A program made the position numbers and the translations under genes. Positions 37,001 through 49,000 of a stretch of 60,000 nt of DNA are shown here, one piece after another. Source of the stretch: Liolophura sinensis. Lineage: Eukaryota; Mollusca; Polyplacophora; Chitonida; Chitonidae. The DNA is taken from NCBI RefSeq assembly GCF_032854445.1, contig NC_088302.1, positions 36,896,191-36,956,190 on the forward strand, given 5' to 3'. The first letter of the stretch is position 1; every line of letters begins with the position of its first letter. The notes under the pieces were generated by a model. That model was not told the DNA's origin and searched no databases. It worked only from the letters and a program-made list of their open reading frames with translations.

Positions 37001-40000
37001 TGTTCTCAAAGCATTAAGAACATAGCTGTTAAAGAAAGATTCTTAAATGCTTAGTCTAAGCTGAAGTTACCAATAAAAAAAAAAATGTAAAATGGTATTT
37101 TTCTTCACTTTTGGGACATACTTCGCAGCTTGTATAACATGATGCCTGTTACATATATTTTTCTGAAATTGATACCCTCTATCAGTCTGAGTAAGCATGT
37201 TAACATACGCAGGCTATCCCACCTCCACTCTTCACACCCGTAAAGTCAACATCAACAGTCTACATCACTGACCATTGCCAGGCCTAGATCATCATCTATT
37301 CCTCTTTACTGCTATTAAAGAACTGACAAAAGCCTTGTCTTTAAAACCTGCATTACCCCTAAGATGTAGACAGGGGAGCTTATTTTGTACCCATGTGTGT
37401 AACATAAATATAGAGTCCATGAAATGTTAGTGTCCCGTAAACAAGGACTCAGAACTGAGGAGATGGTAGAATATCCATGTAATATATATGATATATTGAT
37501 GCAAAAGCAGTACAAAATGGACATGGTTAGAGAAGGTATGTGAAGAACTGGCATCTAATCACCTGATTAACACTTTTCACTGTCTCTTTTTTTCACCCAC
37601 TTTTACCTAGAATATGTGTGTACATGCATACATGTACCAACTTGCTGCAGTGTGTAAAGCAGATAGCTTTTTGCTTTTTGGCTGTTTGTTAATAAATGGA
37701 TTATATTATAGGTGTTGTACATTTGGTGATGTTTTCATAGAATGTTGCATATGAATTAAACTACTTTTCAGTATGTATTTATACTATTTTTACTTGACTG
37801 CCATAGCAATTTTGTCATTTATAGACATTGTAAAATATAAGTTACAGCTATACATTTAAGTTGTGGTAACAAAATCAAATGGCCTGAAACAGCATGTGTA
37901 GTGATAAGTAAGATGATTTACATTTAAATGTTAATCTTTGTTTCTGTTTTGTTGTTTTATATAAATCACACAATTATCAGTGTTTGGTCCAATTTGATAA
38001 TTTACATTTTCTTAAGTCTTCCTATTACTGCTATTAAATGTGGAAGATAAAGGTTAATTGTAATGATGATATTACTATTGTGATTGCTGTAAACATAGAG
38101 TACTCTTTAATATTTGTTTGTACAGAAATCTGTGGATCAGACAGGCACAATTAAGGGCTTTACCCGTCAAGGATACTTGTACCTTTTAGAAAAGAGTAAG
38201 TACATGTAAATTTATAAGCCTTACACTTCTGTACTGTGGTGGCTAAAAGAGACTCATTCCCAAGTCAGGTCATTCCAAAGATTTCAACTTTGGCAACCTG
38301 TGCTTCTTTGCCAGATTTGTTCGGTTTTGTGTTGGTATTCTGTAAACGGGTGCCATGTGGGGTGTCTTCGGCGTACCATTTTAGTAAGGCAGCACTGTAA
38401 AGCAGTGGGAATGAGACAGTTCTGATTCATTATCATGATATAAAGAGAATATAAAGTAATGTTAAAAGCGATGCTAAATCCTACTTGCCCAGACCAACAA
38501 ACAACTTTTTAAAAAGTTTTGTAATTGTTAAAAATACTATTTAACAAGTTTCATTAAATCTTAATTGCAAGTATTAAAAACTTGAGGAGGCTGACAAGTA
38601 CATTTTAGTGCCAGGAATATAACTAAGGCTTATCCAAGCTATGTACATTTATAGCTAAAACATTACATTTGTAGAAGCTCTGGGGACTGCCTGGACCAAA
38701 CAGTATTGTCAGTACAGGAAGGAAACCCAGGAACTTTTGGTTACCCCATTCAACCAAGTAGCAGCCAAACTAGTAAGTTGAATGGCTCTTTGATTTGCTA
38801 ACCATGTTTCGTATTTGAAAAGCTACATGACCTCTACCATGTGTTATGAACAAAATTACAGGTGACTAATAAAAATATTTGTTGTAAGCAAACATCTGTT
38901 TCTTTGTCTTGGTGAAAAGTATTTTAGTTTATGCATGTATTTTTATTTAGTATGTTCGATGATTAGTGTAGAATTTTTAGCTTACAAGAAGGGAATCAGA
39001 TTTATGGTTGGAGTTGCATGTAACTGGAGTGGTAGAAATAAACCACTCTTCAAAGTTAGCAGGATCGTGGTCAGTTTCACATGTATATCATTTTTTAAGT
39101 GATTCCCTAATACTTCTGATGTTTGATATATAATCATTGTGTTGTTTGCTTTTACTTTTTAAGGTACGTGTACAACCAGACAAACTCAAGTTAACCAAAT
39201 GTGTTAGGTGAGTTAGTTCTTGATAGTCCAAAATGTGAACAAATTTATGATTCAAAGGAATGAGTAACTAATGCATAACTTTTGTGTACGGTAAATGACC
39301 TAAAGTTTCGCCCTGGGGCTCAGAAAGTGTGTCCCAGAATTCATTGCGTTGATTGTGATTCTTACTGACTGAGCTTCGCCAGAGAGCGTCAGGTGTGGTC
39401 AGTGGATTATAAGGACGGTGCAAGAATGTAATAAACAAACGCACGCTTCACTGAGCAGTTAGTCTATTCTCCTACCACCAACAGTTCATGCTTCACTGAG
39501 CTGGTAGTCTATTCTCCTACCACCTACAGTTCACGCTTCACTGAGCAGTTAGCCTATTCTCCTACCACCAACAGTTCATGCTTCACTGAGCAGTTAGCCT
39601 ATTCTCCTACCACCAACAGTTCACGCTTCATTGAGCAGTTAGCTTATTCTCCTACCACCAACAGTTCATGCTTCACTGAGCAGTTAGCCTACTCTCCTAT
39701 CACCAACAGTTAATGTTTTCCTCAGTTTTAATCATAATGATTTAGTACATGCACTTAGCAACAGGTTGATTGTTTTATTATTATTTTGTGATAAATGGGA
39801 ATTTGAGAAACTCAGTGACTACCCAGTATCTTTATGCGCGTGGAGTGTCGGTCAAGTATCCATTTTTAAACTGCAGGGCTCTCTGTATACAAAGCTGTAG
39901 CCGAATTTACCATACCGCAAATCAGTACTTGCGAACTAGGCACACCAGCGAATGCGATGATATCAGATTGACAAATCAAAACGACACCTACACATGTGCG

Positions 40001-43000
40001 TTTGCACCACTGCAGCTGAACATTTCTTCTTTATTCTGGCATAATTTGAAAGATTGTCAACTTCTGCCCATATTTCGTAAACATGAATACTTAATTTGCT
40101 TAATACTTATCAAGTCCCCCTCAGATGAAATTTTAGTCGTGCAGATTGGATTTATCTATGTGACGCCAGTCACTGGACTCAAAATTTCCACATGTTCCAT
40201 GTGTCTATGCTTACATGATATTTGCTGGCGAAAGACAAAGCAATAATCTTATCTGTCGCTAGCGATACGAAGATCATTTCTGGGCAAAACTGCAAACAAG
40301 AAATCATAAAACATTTTGTTTATAAACCCAGTGACCGTGTTGTGTGAACTCCTAATGTGATAACAAGTCAAACAAATCCTGTCTCTCAATATGTCGGGCT
40401 CGAACACAGTGCCACGGAAAAGGTGTAAAAGTAAATCGTCATAGTTTTCGGAAATCATGCAAGATGTATGTTTTCTGTGTTTAATATGAGGCTCTTGATA
40501 TAAAAACCTGAGAAAAGGAACTCTTCTGCAATATGAGGACAGTTCTGACTGTAAAGAAACAAAATGTGCATGTAGATTGACATACAAAATTGGAATTACA
40601 TGGACACGGGAAGCTGATGACAGATATTTCTGAGTGAAATTCATTTTTAGCTGAAATACATTGTGTGGTCATGCTTTCAGACAGTGTTTGGAATTTAAAG
40701 GTTTGTAATAGACATCGCCTGTTTTAATACTGTCTTCGATTTCATTCATGGGTATATTTAGAGGTGTACATGTAGGCCTACTGGTGGGGAGACTTGCACA
40801 CCTCACTGTCAGTGACTTCATGTGGCGAGGATTAGCAACCAGAGCTACATTGTACTAAGTACCATGCAGGGTAAGGAAACGGGCCGTGCAGGGGGCTAAT
40901 CTCTCTCTTCTGTCATCAGATGGTGCAAAAGTAAACGACAGTAACTCACATGGAAATTTTAGGTCATTTACTGTATGTTCCTGTTTTTTAGTGAAGAAAA
41001 AATCAAACAATCCAAAAAACATTGCTGTTTTCAGTGTTGCAGAGGTTTGGTTTTCCACCATGAAGGAAAGTGTATAGATGATGTTTTGTCTGCCTTTTTC
41101 AGTACTTGAAATATGTGTGAATCTGTAATATTCAGTTACACAGCTCTTGAAACTTGCTGTATTTTATTTTTGTAGGAGAGCATCAGATTCTATAGAAAAA
41201 AGATTTTGTTTTGATGTGACGGTAGCAGAAAGGTATGTTAAAGTTTGGTTTTCATTGTAAGTTTTTTAAACGAAACAAATAATAAGATTGTTGAGTTACC
41301 AGTAAAGTGAAAGAAAACAAAATGTTCACTTGTTTCATTTCTAAGCGGGGCTTTATGAACGTCTTTAGGACTCAGTATTGTCACAAACATTTTACTCATT
41401 TTTATGTGCGCTAGTTGGCATTACATGTGAAAAAAAGTAGAAAAAATTTTGATTTCTTATCCACCATTAGTTGTATGGTCCACAAATTTTTCTCCTCCTT
41501 TTTTGGTTTAGTGAAATTAGATTGAGAGACTAGTTTGATTATCTGCTTGCTGGGAATTAAACATTGCTTTCGACACTTTTCTTAATTAACGGCCCATTTT
41601 TGACCTGCAGACCTGCACCATTGACATTCCAAGCATTATCAGAGGAAGACAGACGATCATGGTTAGATGCAATGGATGGGAAAGAACCTGTAAGTAGACA
41701 TTTTATATTTGTAAGGTAGTTTTCCAGGGCACCCTGGATTCTTCCACCTATGAAGCAGACATTGAACAAGTGAACAGTTCTTGAATAAGGTGCTCAACAA
41801 CAATCAAGTAGTCAAACTCCTGTTTGAGAATTCAGTGGTTGGTGTAAAACACATAAATGCCTTTAAATGCCTTTTACTGTAAATGCCTTTTTATTCGCGG
41901 GCATAAACTTTCGCAGATTTTGTAAGAAGACACATTCACAGGAATCAGCTTTCGCGGATCTTAACAAAATTTTTGGACGACTGATCAAACTTCAATAAAA
42001 AAACGTCGAGTAGTAAAACAACTCAAGCATTCAAGTAACAATGTTATCATTTAAACTTGTTTGTACCTGTAAGATGTGACAAAAATTCTATACAATACAA
42101 TAACTTGATCATACAAAGGTAGTTAACCCTCCTAAGCTTTTAATCTTTTGAAGAGGGTTAATCTTTATATGACTAAGCCTTTACCTGCTGTGTAAGCAAA
42201 TATTCGTGTCACTCACTCTGGGAGATGACGAAGGATTAAATGTGATATAAATAAATCCCACTGTTTAATTCTCATGCATCACCAGTTATGCATGAGTGAA
42301 AACTTCAAGTGAAATGTGAAAGATTTGAGTAAATTTCTTAAAAATCATCATTATGAGAAGGAAGTTTGAATTGCGGAAACCGCCGAATGATGTATCAGAC
42401 GTGTCGGAAAGGTGATCTGACTGGAAGGCAAGTACAGTGGATAAAAAAAACAGCCTCTCTCATCGTATGTATATCGTATCACGTACACACGCCCAGTACA
42501 ACTGATTAATTTGTATGTCTCTTACAGCAGCAATAAAACAATGTTGCATTTTGGCGATACTTACACGGAGCTAAGCCTCCTTAAAAGAAAGCGAGATTAA
42601 CTGACGATCAGTTAAGCTGGATTTGTGAAAGCTGGAATACATTCTAATTAGGTATTTCTAATTAACATGTTTGAAAAAGTATTAGAACTGTAGTGCTTGT
42701 TAAGGAATTTATAACTAACGCATGCTACATTAATGAATTACTTACATGGGTTTTATATTCGATGGCACTTATTTTCACGTAAATGTGTTTGCCGCAAAAT
42801 TCGTGAAATCCGCGAGTGTTAGTACCATGTGAATAAAAAGGCATTTACAGTATAATATTATATATGCATGTATTAAGGCATGGGGGCGCTCTGTGGCTGA
42901 GTGGCTAGAGTGCCAGTATGGTGCAATGACTCAAGAGCCTCTCATCAATGCAGTTGCTGCGAGTTCAAGTCTGCTTATTCTGGCTTCTTCTCCAGTCATA

Positions 43001-46000
43001 CATGGGAAGGTCTATCAGCAAGATGCGTATGCAATTGTTGTGAACACTGGAAAACATGCAGTTGTTGTGAACATAGGAAAACATGCAGTTGTTGTGAACA
43101 TAGGAAAACATGCAGTTGTTGTGAACATTGGAAAACATGCAGTTGTTGTGAACATTGGAAAACATGCAGTTGTTGTGAACATTGGAAAACATGCAGTTGT
43201 TGTGAACATAGGAAAACATGCAATTGTTGTGAACATTGGAAAACATGCAGTTGTTGTGAACATTGGAAAACATGCAGTTGTAGTGAACATTGGAAAACAT
43301 GCAATTGTTGTGAACATTGGAAAATATGTAATTGTTGTGAACATTGGAATAATTTTTGTGAACATTGGAATTATTGTTGTAAAATCATTGTTCAAGTGTG
43401 AAATTATAAGAGAGAAAGACTTCTTGTAAACTTGTTGTGTTAATGTCTTACTCTCTTGTTTTATCATGTAGGTCTACACAGTTTCGGCCACTTCAGTTGA
43501 TGACAGTAAGTAACCTTATTATGAGCAAAACAAACAATTTGATGCTTTTTTTCTCTTACAATTCACAAGCTTTTTTTATGCTGATCTTACAGATGAACTT
43601 TAAATCCCTTCTATCTCATTACAGTCATCTCATTACAGTTTATTTGTATTAAGATATTCGTTGATAAAATATTGTTACTTTTTGTAGCAACTTAAATGTT
43701 GGATTGTATAAATAAGTGTCTTTATTATAACCTTGAAATATTTTAATTGCAGGTTTACTGGATGACATTGGATTCAATTTTATTAAAAAGTGTGTTAATG
43801 CTGTGGAATCAAGAGGTATGCATTACCAAACAAAAAAAAAAAGAAGGAAACATTATGAGATACTGCATTTTAGCGAATTGTTTATCAGCAACATAAATGC
43901 TTTTTCACAGTTTGAATATTTGGAATTGTTTATAATCAATAATGTAATAAATGCTTTGAGCCTTAGAAGGTTGCTACTTTTGATTTGAGGATATGCCTGT
44001 CTGAATTTAATAGGGCTAGAGGAACAAGGTCTGTACAGAGTGGTGGGGGTCAACTCTAAAGTCAACAAATTAACCACAATGGGACTAGGTGAGTGAAAAC
44101 CTATCACATGGCCTCTTGTTATGTGCATTTGGGAGAGGCCATTTCGCTCTTGCCATAGCCTATCTTCCTTTGAAGAATGAGCTGATTGAATCTTGTTCCA
44201 GCGGGATCAGCTGCAGCTTTAAGTCAGGAGGTTTGTTAAGTGATAGATGAAGGGTACTAACGTTCACCTTAGCACTCTGTAGTATCAGTGAATTATTCTT
44301 TAGTACTGCATTTACTGTCCTGTAAATTGTCCCAACCATCTTGACATAAACATTGAAATGCCACTTTAATTCAGTTTTTGTGTATATAAGAGGTGACCAC
44401 AGAACCTCTCTGGTTGACAGTTCAAGAGTACTAGCCCTTGATCAGTGAGGTCATAAGTTCAATTTATGTCAGATTGGCTCGTCTGTGTCTTTACATCAGG
44501 AGGTTTTAATGTACACCTGGTGATATAGGATGTTTTCTCTTCACAGTTTTATTCACTCATAAACATGGTGTTTGAAATAAATCAGAAGAAAGAGATATAC
44601 AAGTATACATATAATGGTGTACAAATATCCGAGTAGTTGTTTTATGTTTATGTCTGATGTATATCTCCATTTGGTAGACAAGAGGAAAGCAGACAAGGTG
44701 GTGCTAGAAGATGTTGGGGAATGGGAAACAAAAACTATCACCAGTGCAATCAAAAGCTACCTCAGGTCAGTACAAGCTGAAAGATACATAATAATGGTTT
44801 AGTTCCTTAATTTGTGTGAACACAAACAATTTTTTTTATTAGCTTGTAAATAAATATAATTACTTAATGGTGAGTCATCAATGATTTTGTTGTTTTCATA
44901 GGAGCAAGATTTTGTAAAAAAGAAAACAAAGAAGGAAAGCGCTTGACTGCTAAAAATGCAAGAATACTTTAGATGTTGTGGACGAGAGTATTTTACTGAA
45001 TCTTTGTTCTCCCATCCGTCTTTTGTAGGAATTTACCAGAACCATTGATGACATTTAAGCTTCACGATGCTTTCATTGCAGCTGCAAGTAAGTAGTATAT
45101 GAACACAATGTATACAGGATTTATGTATTATCATTATGAGTATTAGTTTATCTTACATACCGTATTTCACCTAAAGTTTAGCTGTTCCCAAACATTGAGG
45201 ACCCATTTTACTTGATTCTGATTGATTCATCCACCTTAAGGTTACATGTACTTACAACTCTTTTTGTGAGGTTTGATTAATTTCTTAAGGACTTCAGACG
45301 TCATGTGTTTCTAAAGTGCCTTTGTTTTAAAAGGCCAAACTTAAGGTGAAGTACTGTATTTGTGTAAGCATAGTGATGGCTTCACATCTAACTTATTATT
45401 ACTGAACCCATGGATGAATTTAAGTCTAAAATAGTATATTATTTTAGGGGTCTGTGGCCGAGGGCGTAGGCACGTCAGCATGGCTCAATGACCCAGGAGC
45501 CTCCCACCAGTGTGGTCGCCGTGAGTTCAAATCTTCCTCTCCAGCCATACGTGGGAAGATCTGCCAGCAACCTGCAGATGGTCACGGGTTTCTCCGCTCT
45601 CTGCTCGGTTTCCTTCCACCACAGTGCTGGCTGCCGTCATATTAGTGAAATATTCTTGAGTACGGTGTAAAACACTGATCAAATAAATACATAAATAAAG
45701 TATATTAACATGCTGTTAAATGCTATTTAATTCTATGGAGCACGAATGGTAGTAAAATAGTTGAAATATACATGTAAGAGACCTTGGCTTGGTGTTCAGT
45801 ATATATTGGGTGCTGTATAGTGTTAGGTGTCCCATGTGTTTATTCTGATGTATCGTTGAATGAACCGTGACCAATATTTCTCTTAGAGTAGTAGTATTAA
45901 AACAGGAGATAATGGAGCCAATGTTAAACACAGTTTGGCCCACATTCTGTTTCATCTTTTTTTTTTCAGAACGATATAAGACTTCACATCTCCATGACAT

Positions 46001-49000
46001 TTACAGTTTGGTTCACATTCTATTTCATCTGTACTTTCAGAACAATGTAAGACTTTACGTATCTATGACATCCACAGTTTGGTTCACATTCTATTTCATC
46101 TTTTCTTTCAGAACAATGTAAGACATTACGTATCCATGACATCCACAGTTTGGTTCACGTTCTATTTCATCTTTTCTTTCAGAACAATGTAAGACATTAC
46201 GTATCCATGACATCCACAGTTTGGTTCACAAGCTTCCAGAATCAAACTTTGAAATGTTAGAATTTCTAATAGGACATCTAAAAAAGTAAGTATGTGGATT
46301 TAATGTGCAATGTACATTCTGTATAAAGCAATCTACCGATAAATACTGTATTTGCCTAATGAAGTACATTTTTAGTGGCAAAGTGAAGGTCATAAAAACT
46401 GTTGATGCTGAAACTTACAGATAAATAAAACTTTCACAATAAGTTAAGGCAAGTAATTTGCCAGGGCCATATCTAGAGTCACTATAGTTCTGGAAAACAT
46501 TTAGGTTCCCAGACTGTTGGCTGCCCAAACTAAACCAGTGTTATTAAAACTAACAAGTAAATTATACAAAAATATGATAGTTTACCAATGAAAAGTTAAG
46601 TTTTCATACAAAATTCTTTCATTTACAGACTTAAGAGGTCTTAGGAAGCATCATTTTGAGTTGCATTTTTTAAATTTCTTCATGCACAGTCACAATGTCA
46701 GGATTAAAGTTTTGGATCAGAACCTAAATTTTCGGTCATATTTAGGACTTGTCAGGTAGATTCACCTGGCAGCCTAGTTGTGGTTTACTTTGGCAATTCC
46801 AGTTTTCCTATCCACAAACCTGTCTGTCATATAGGAAGTGAAACATTATTGATTATGTTGTCAAACACTGATATAAAAAAATGTTTAATTCTTTAAGAAT
46901 GGATATGAATTGGATTGTTGCAGAATATCTGAGCGTTCAGATGAGAACAAGATGACTGTGGCTAACCTGGGAGTGTGTTTTGGTCCAACCCTGATGAGAC
47001 CGCAGGAGGAGACAGTGGCGGCCATCATGGACATAAAGTTCTGTAACATTGTGGTGGAAATCCTCATCTCCAATTACGAAAAGGTCTGTGGTAGGCGATC
47101 TTAATCGAGAGGGGGCTGTGGTGTTTACTGTCTAAAAAAATCAGAAGAGTAAAAAACCTGGATGAAATGAAGTGTAGCTAAGATTACCCCAAGAGTTCAT
47201 TTTTTCCCCCGAAGAGTTTTTGCATCATTTGGAATGTAAAATGGAAATGTTAATTCCTTATGATATAATTTTCATTCTGTAAGTAATTTTTTGATGAAAT
47301 ATTCTAAGAAAGAAGTTTGGATTGATTTCTTTTTCATATTATTTAAAGTCGATTGTATTTTCATGGCATGAAATTATGGTCTACCTTTGACAAAGTAATT
47401 GATTTAAAAATGGATGCATCTACCTGTCACCTTAAAGCATTGTAATACAATCAGACCTGTTCAAGTATGTTTGTATTAAACCAGAAGCAGTTCATAATTG
47501 TATAGACAGGTAAACTCATTCTAATTAGGTCTGCACGTTGATCATGTCCGATCAGTAGAATGATAAAGATGTATGTATCTCCTTTAGATCTTCAAAACTG
47601 TGCCCGATGGCGCAGACATCTCTGAGAGTCGAGTGATCCCCTCTAGGGATGGGGTATCCTCAGGGGGTGGGGGTGGGGATCGGGGGAGGACCACCCCGAC
47701 AGGCCTCAACTCTTACCAGCAGCACAACCCCACTTACGCCAACCAGTCGGCGATAGGCACAGGCTATGTACAGGGCAAGCTGAGGGCCAGGCCGGCAGGT
47801 ATTTATATACCTAACTCTGGTAAAGGTAGGCAAGGCTCTTATCACGGTGCTGCGGGGCTCATAATTTCTGTGGTGACAAGCTCATTTTAGGATTCAGCAG
47901 TCGTAGTAAGTTCATCTGATTTCAAACAGTAACTTTAATACCTGTTTTTTTGGACAGAGTATGGGTATATAAAATATGTTATCAGTTATGTAGTTTGAAA
48001 TTAACATCATCGGTAAACTATTTGGTGTATAAATTATGAAAATGAGCCAATAAAAAATCCTTGCTGCTAGCGTATTCAGGGGAGACTACTCCACACGCTT
48101 CACTCACGCTTAGCATGGCCATCTGTCCCTCCAAGCTTCCATTTTGCTTTAATAGGAAACAAACACAAGGTATGGCTATTATTGGGGAAATGCTACATGA
48201 TCTCATCATTTATTTGTTTGTGCAACATGAAGATTGTGACCACCTTTGCCAGCATCATCTTTTATCATGTTTATGCATAGCTGTTCAGGAAATTGATGAC
48301 ATTTACGGGTGATTTTGTATGTGTACTTCAGTGTTCAGAATTTCCTTATTGAAGGATGAAGACTTGAAATGGTTTTTTTTTTTTCCTCAAATCTTGAGTA
48401 CATGGTGTCAAATGTCGGTATGTTGAAGCCTACATGTATCTATATCAGTAAGAAACAAATCTTGTAAATGTCATAGTTTCTGGATTTTTCTGTGGCCTTC
48501 ATTCACAGCCATCTCACTGTTGCTTAACAATACTTTGCTTACCATAAACTGTTACTAAATCACTGGCATGTACAACTCATAATATTATACTATTGTTAAA
48601 CAGAAATGTTATTTGCTTGTGTAGTTGAATGGGAGAAATCTTCCAGTTGATCATATATAGTGTTTGTCTGGATTTACGAATGCTATCATGACTACAGACA
48701 AGGTAATAGTTTCATTGTGTTAACTTATAAAGAAGCTATATTACTAATACTTGTTTATACATCAGTTGTACTTTAATGGAGATATAACACATCATATCTC
48801 AACATATCATTACTGTATCAGCATAGTATACTCCACCCATTAACCTAACTTGGCTTGTGCAAGATCTATATTGTTCGAGTGCGGCAACAGTGGCATTTTT
48901 TAATGAAATATATATATATAAATAATATAAATAAATAAATACTGTGCATCTTGTGAATCCCATCAGTGATTTTTTTCTTGGGTGCAGTGAATGACCTTTT

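Noticed and set aside
39770-40644. 158- and 131-codon frames as host genes
   Set aside because: No recognisable domain, convergent and almost touching, inside a GRAF intron and between inverted repeats; treated as element-derived and reported only as a finding.
42893-43429. Open frames of 100-178 codons on both strands over the 27-bp repeat
   Set aside because: They arise because the unit length is divisible by three; frames are open on both strands with the same period, and the region is an intron between GRAF exons 14 and 15.
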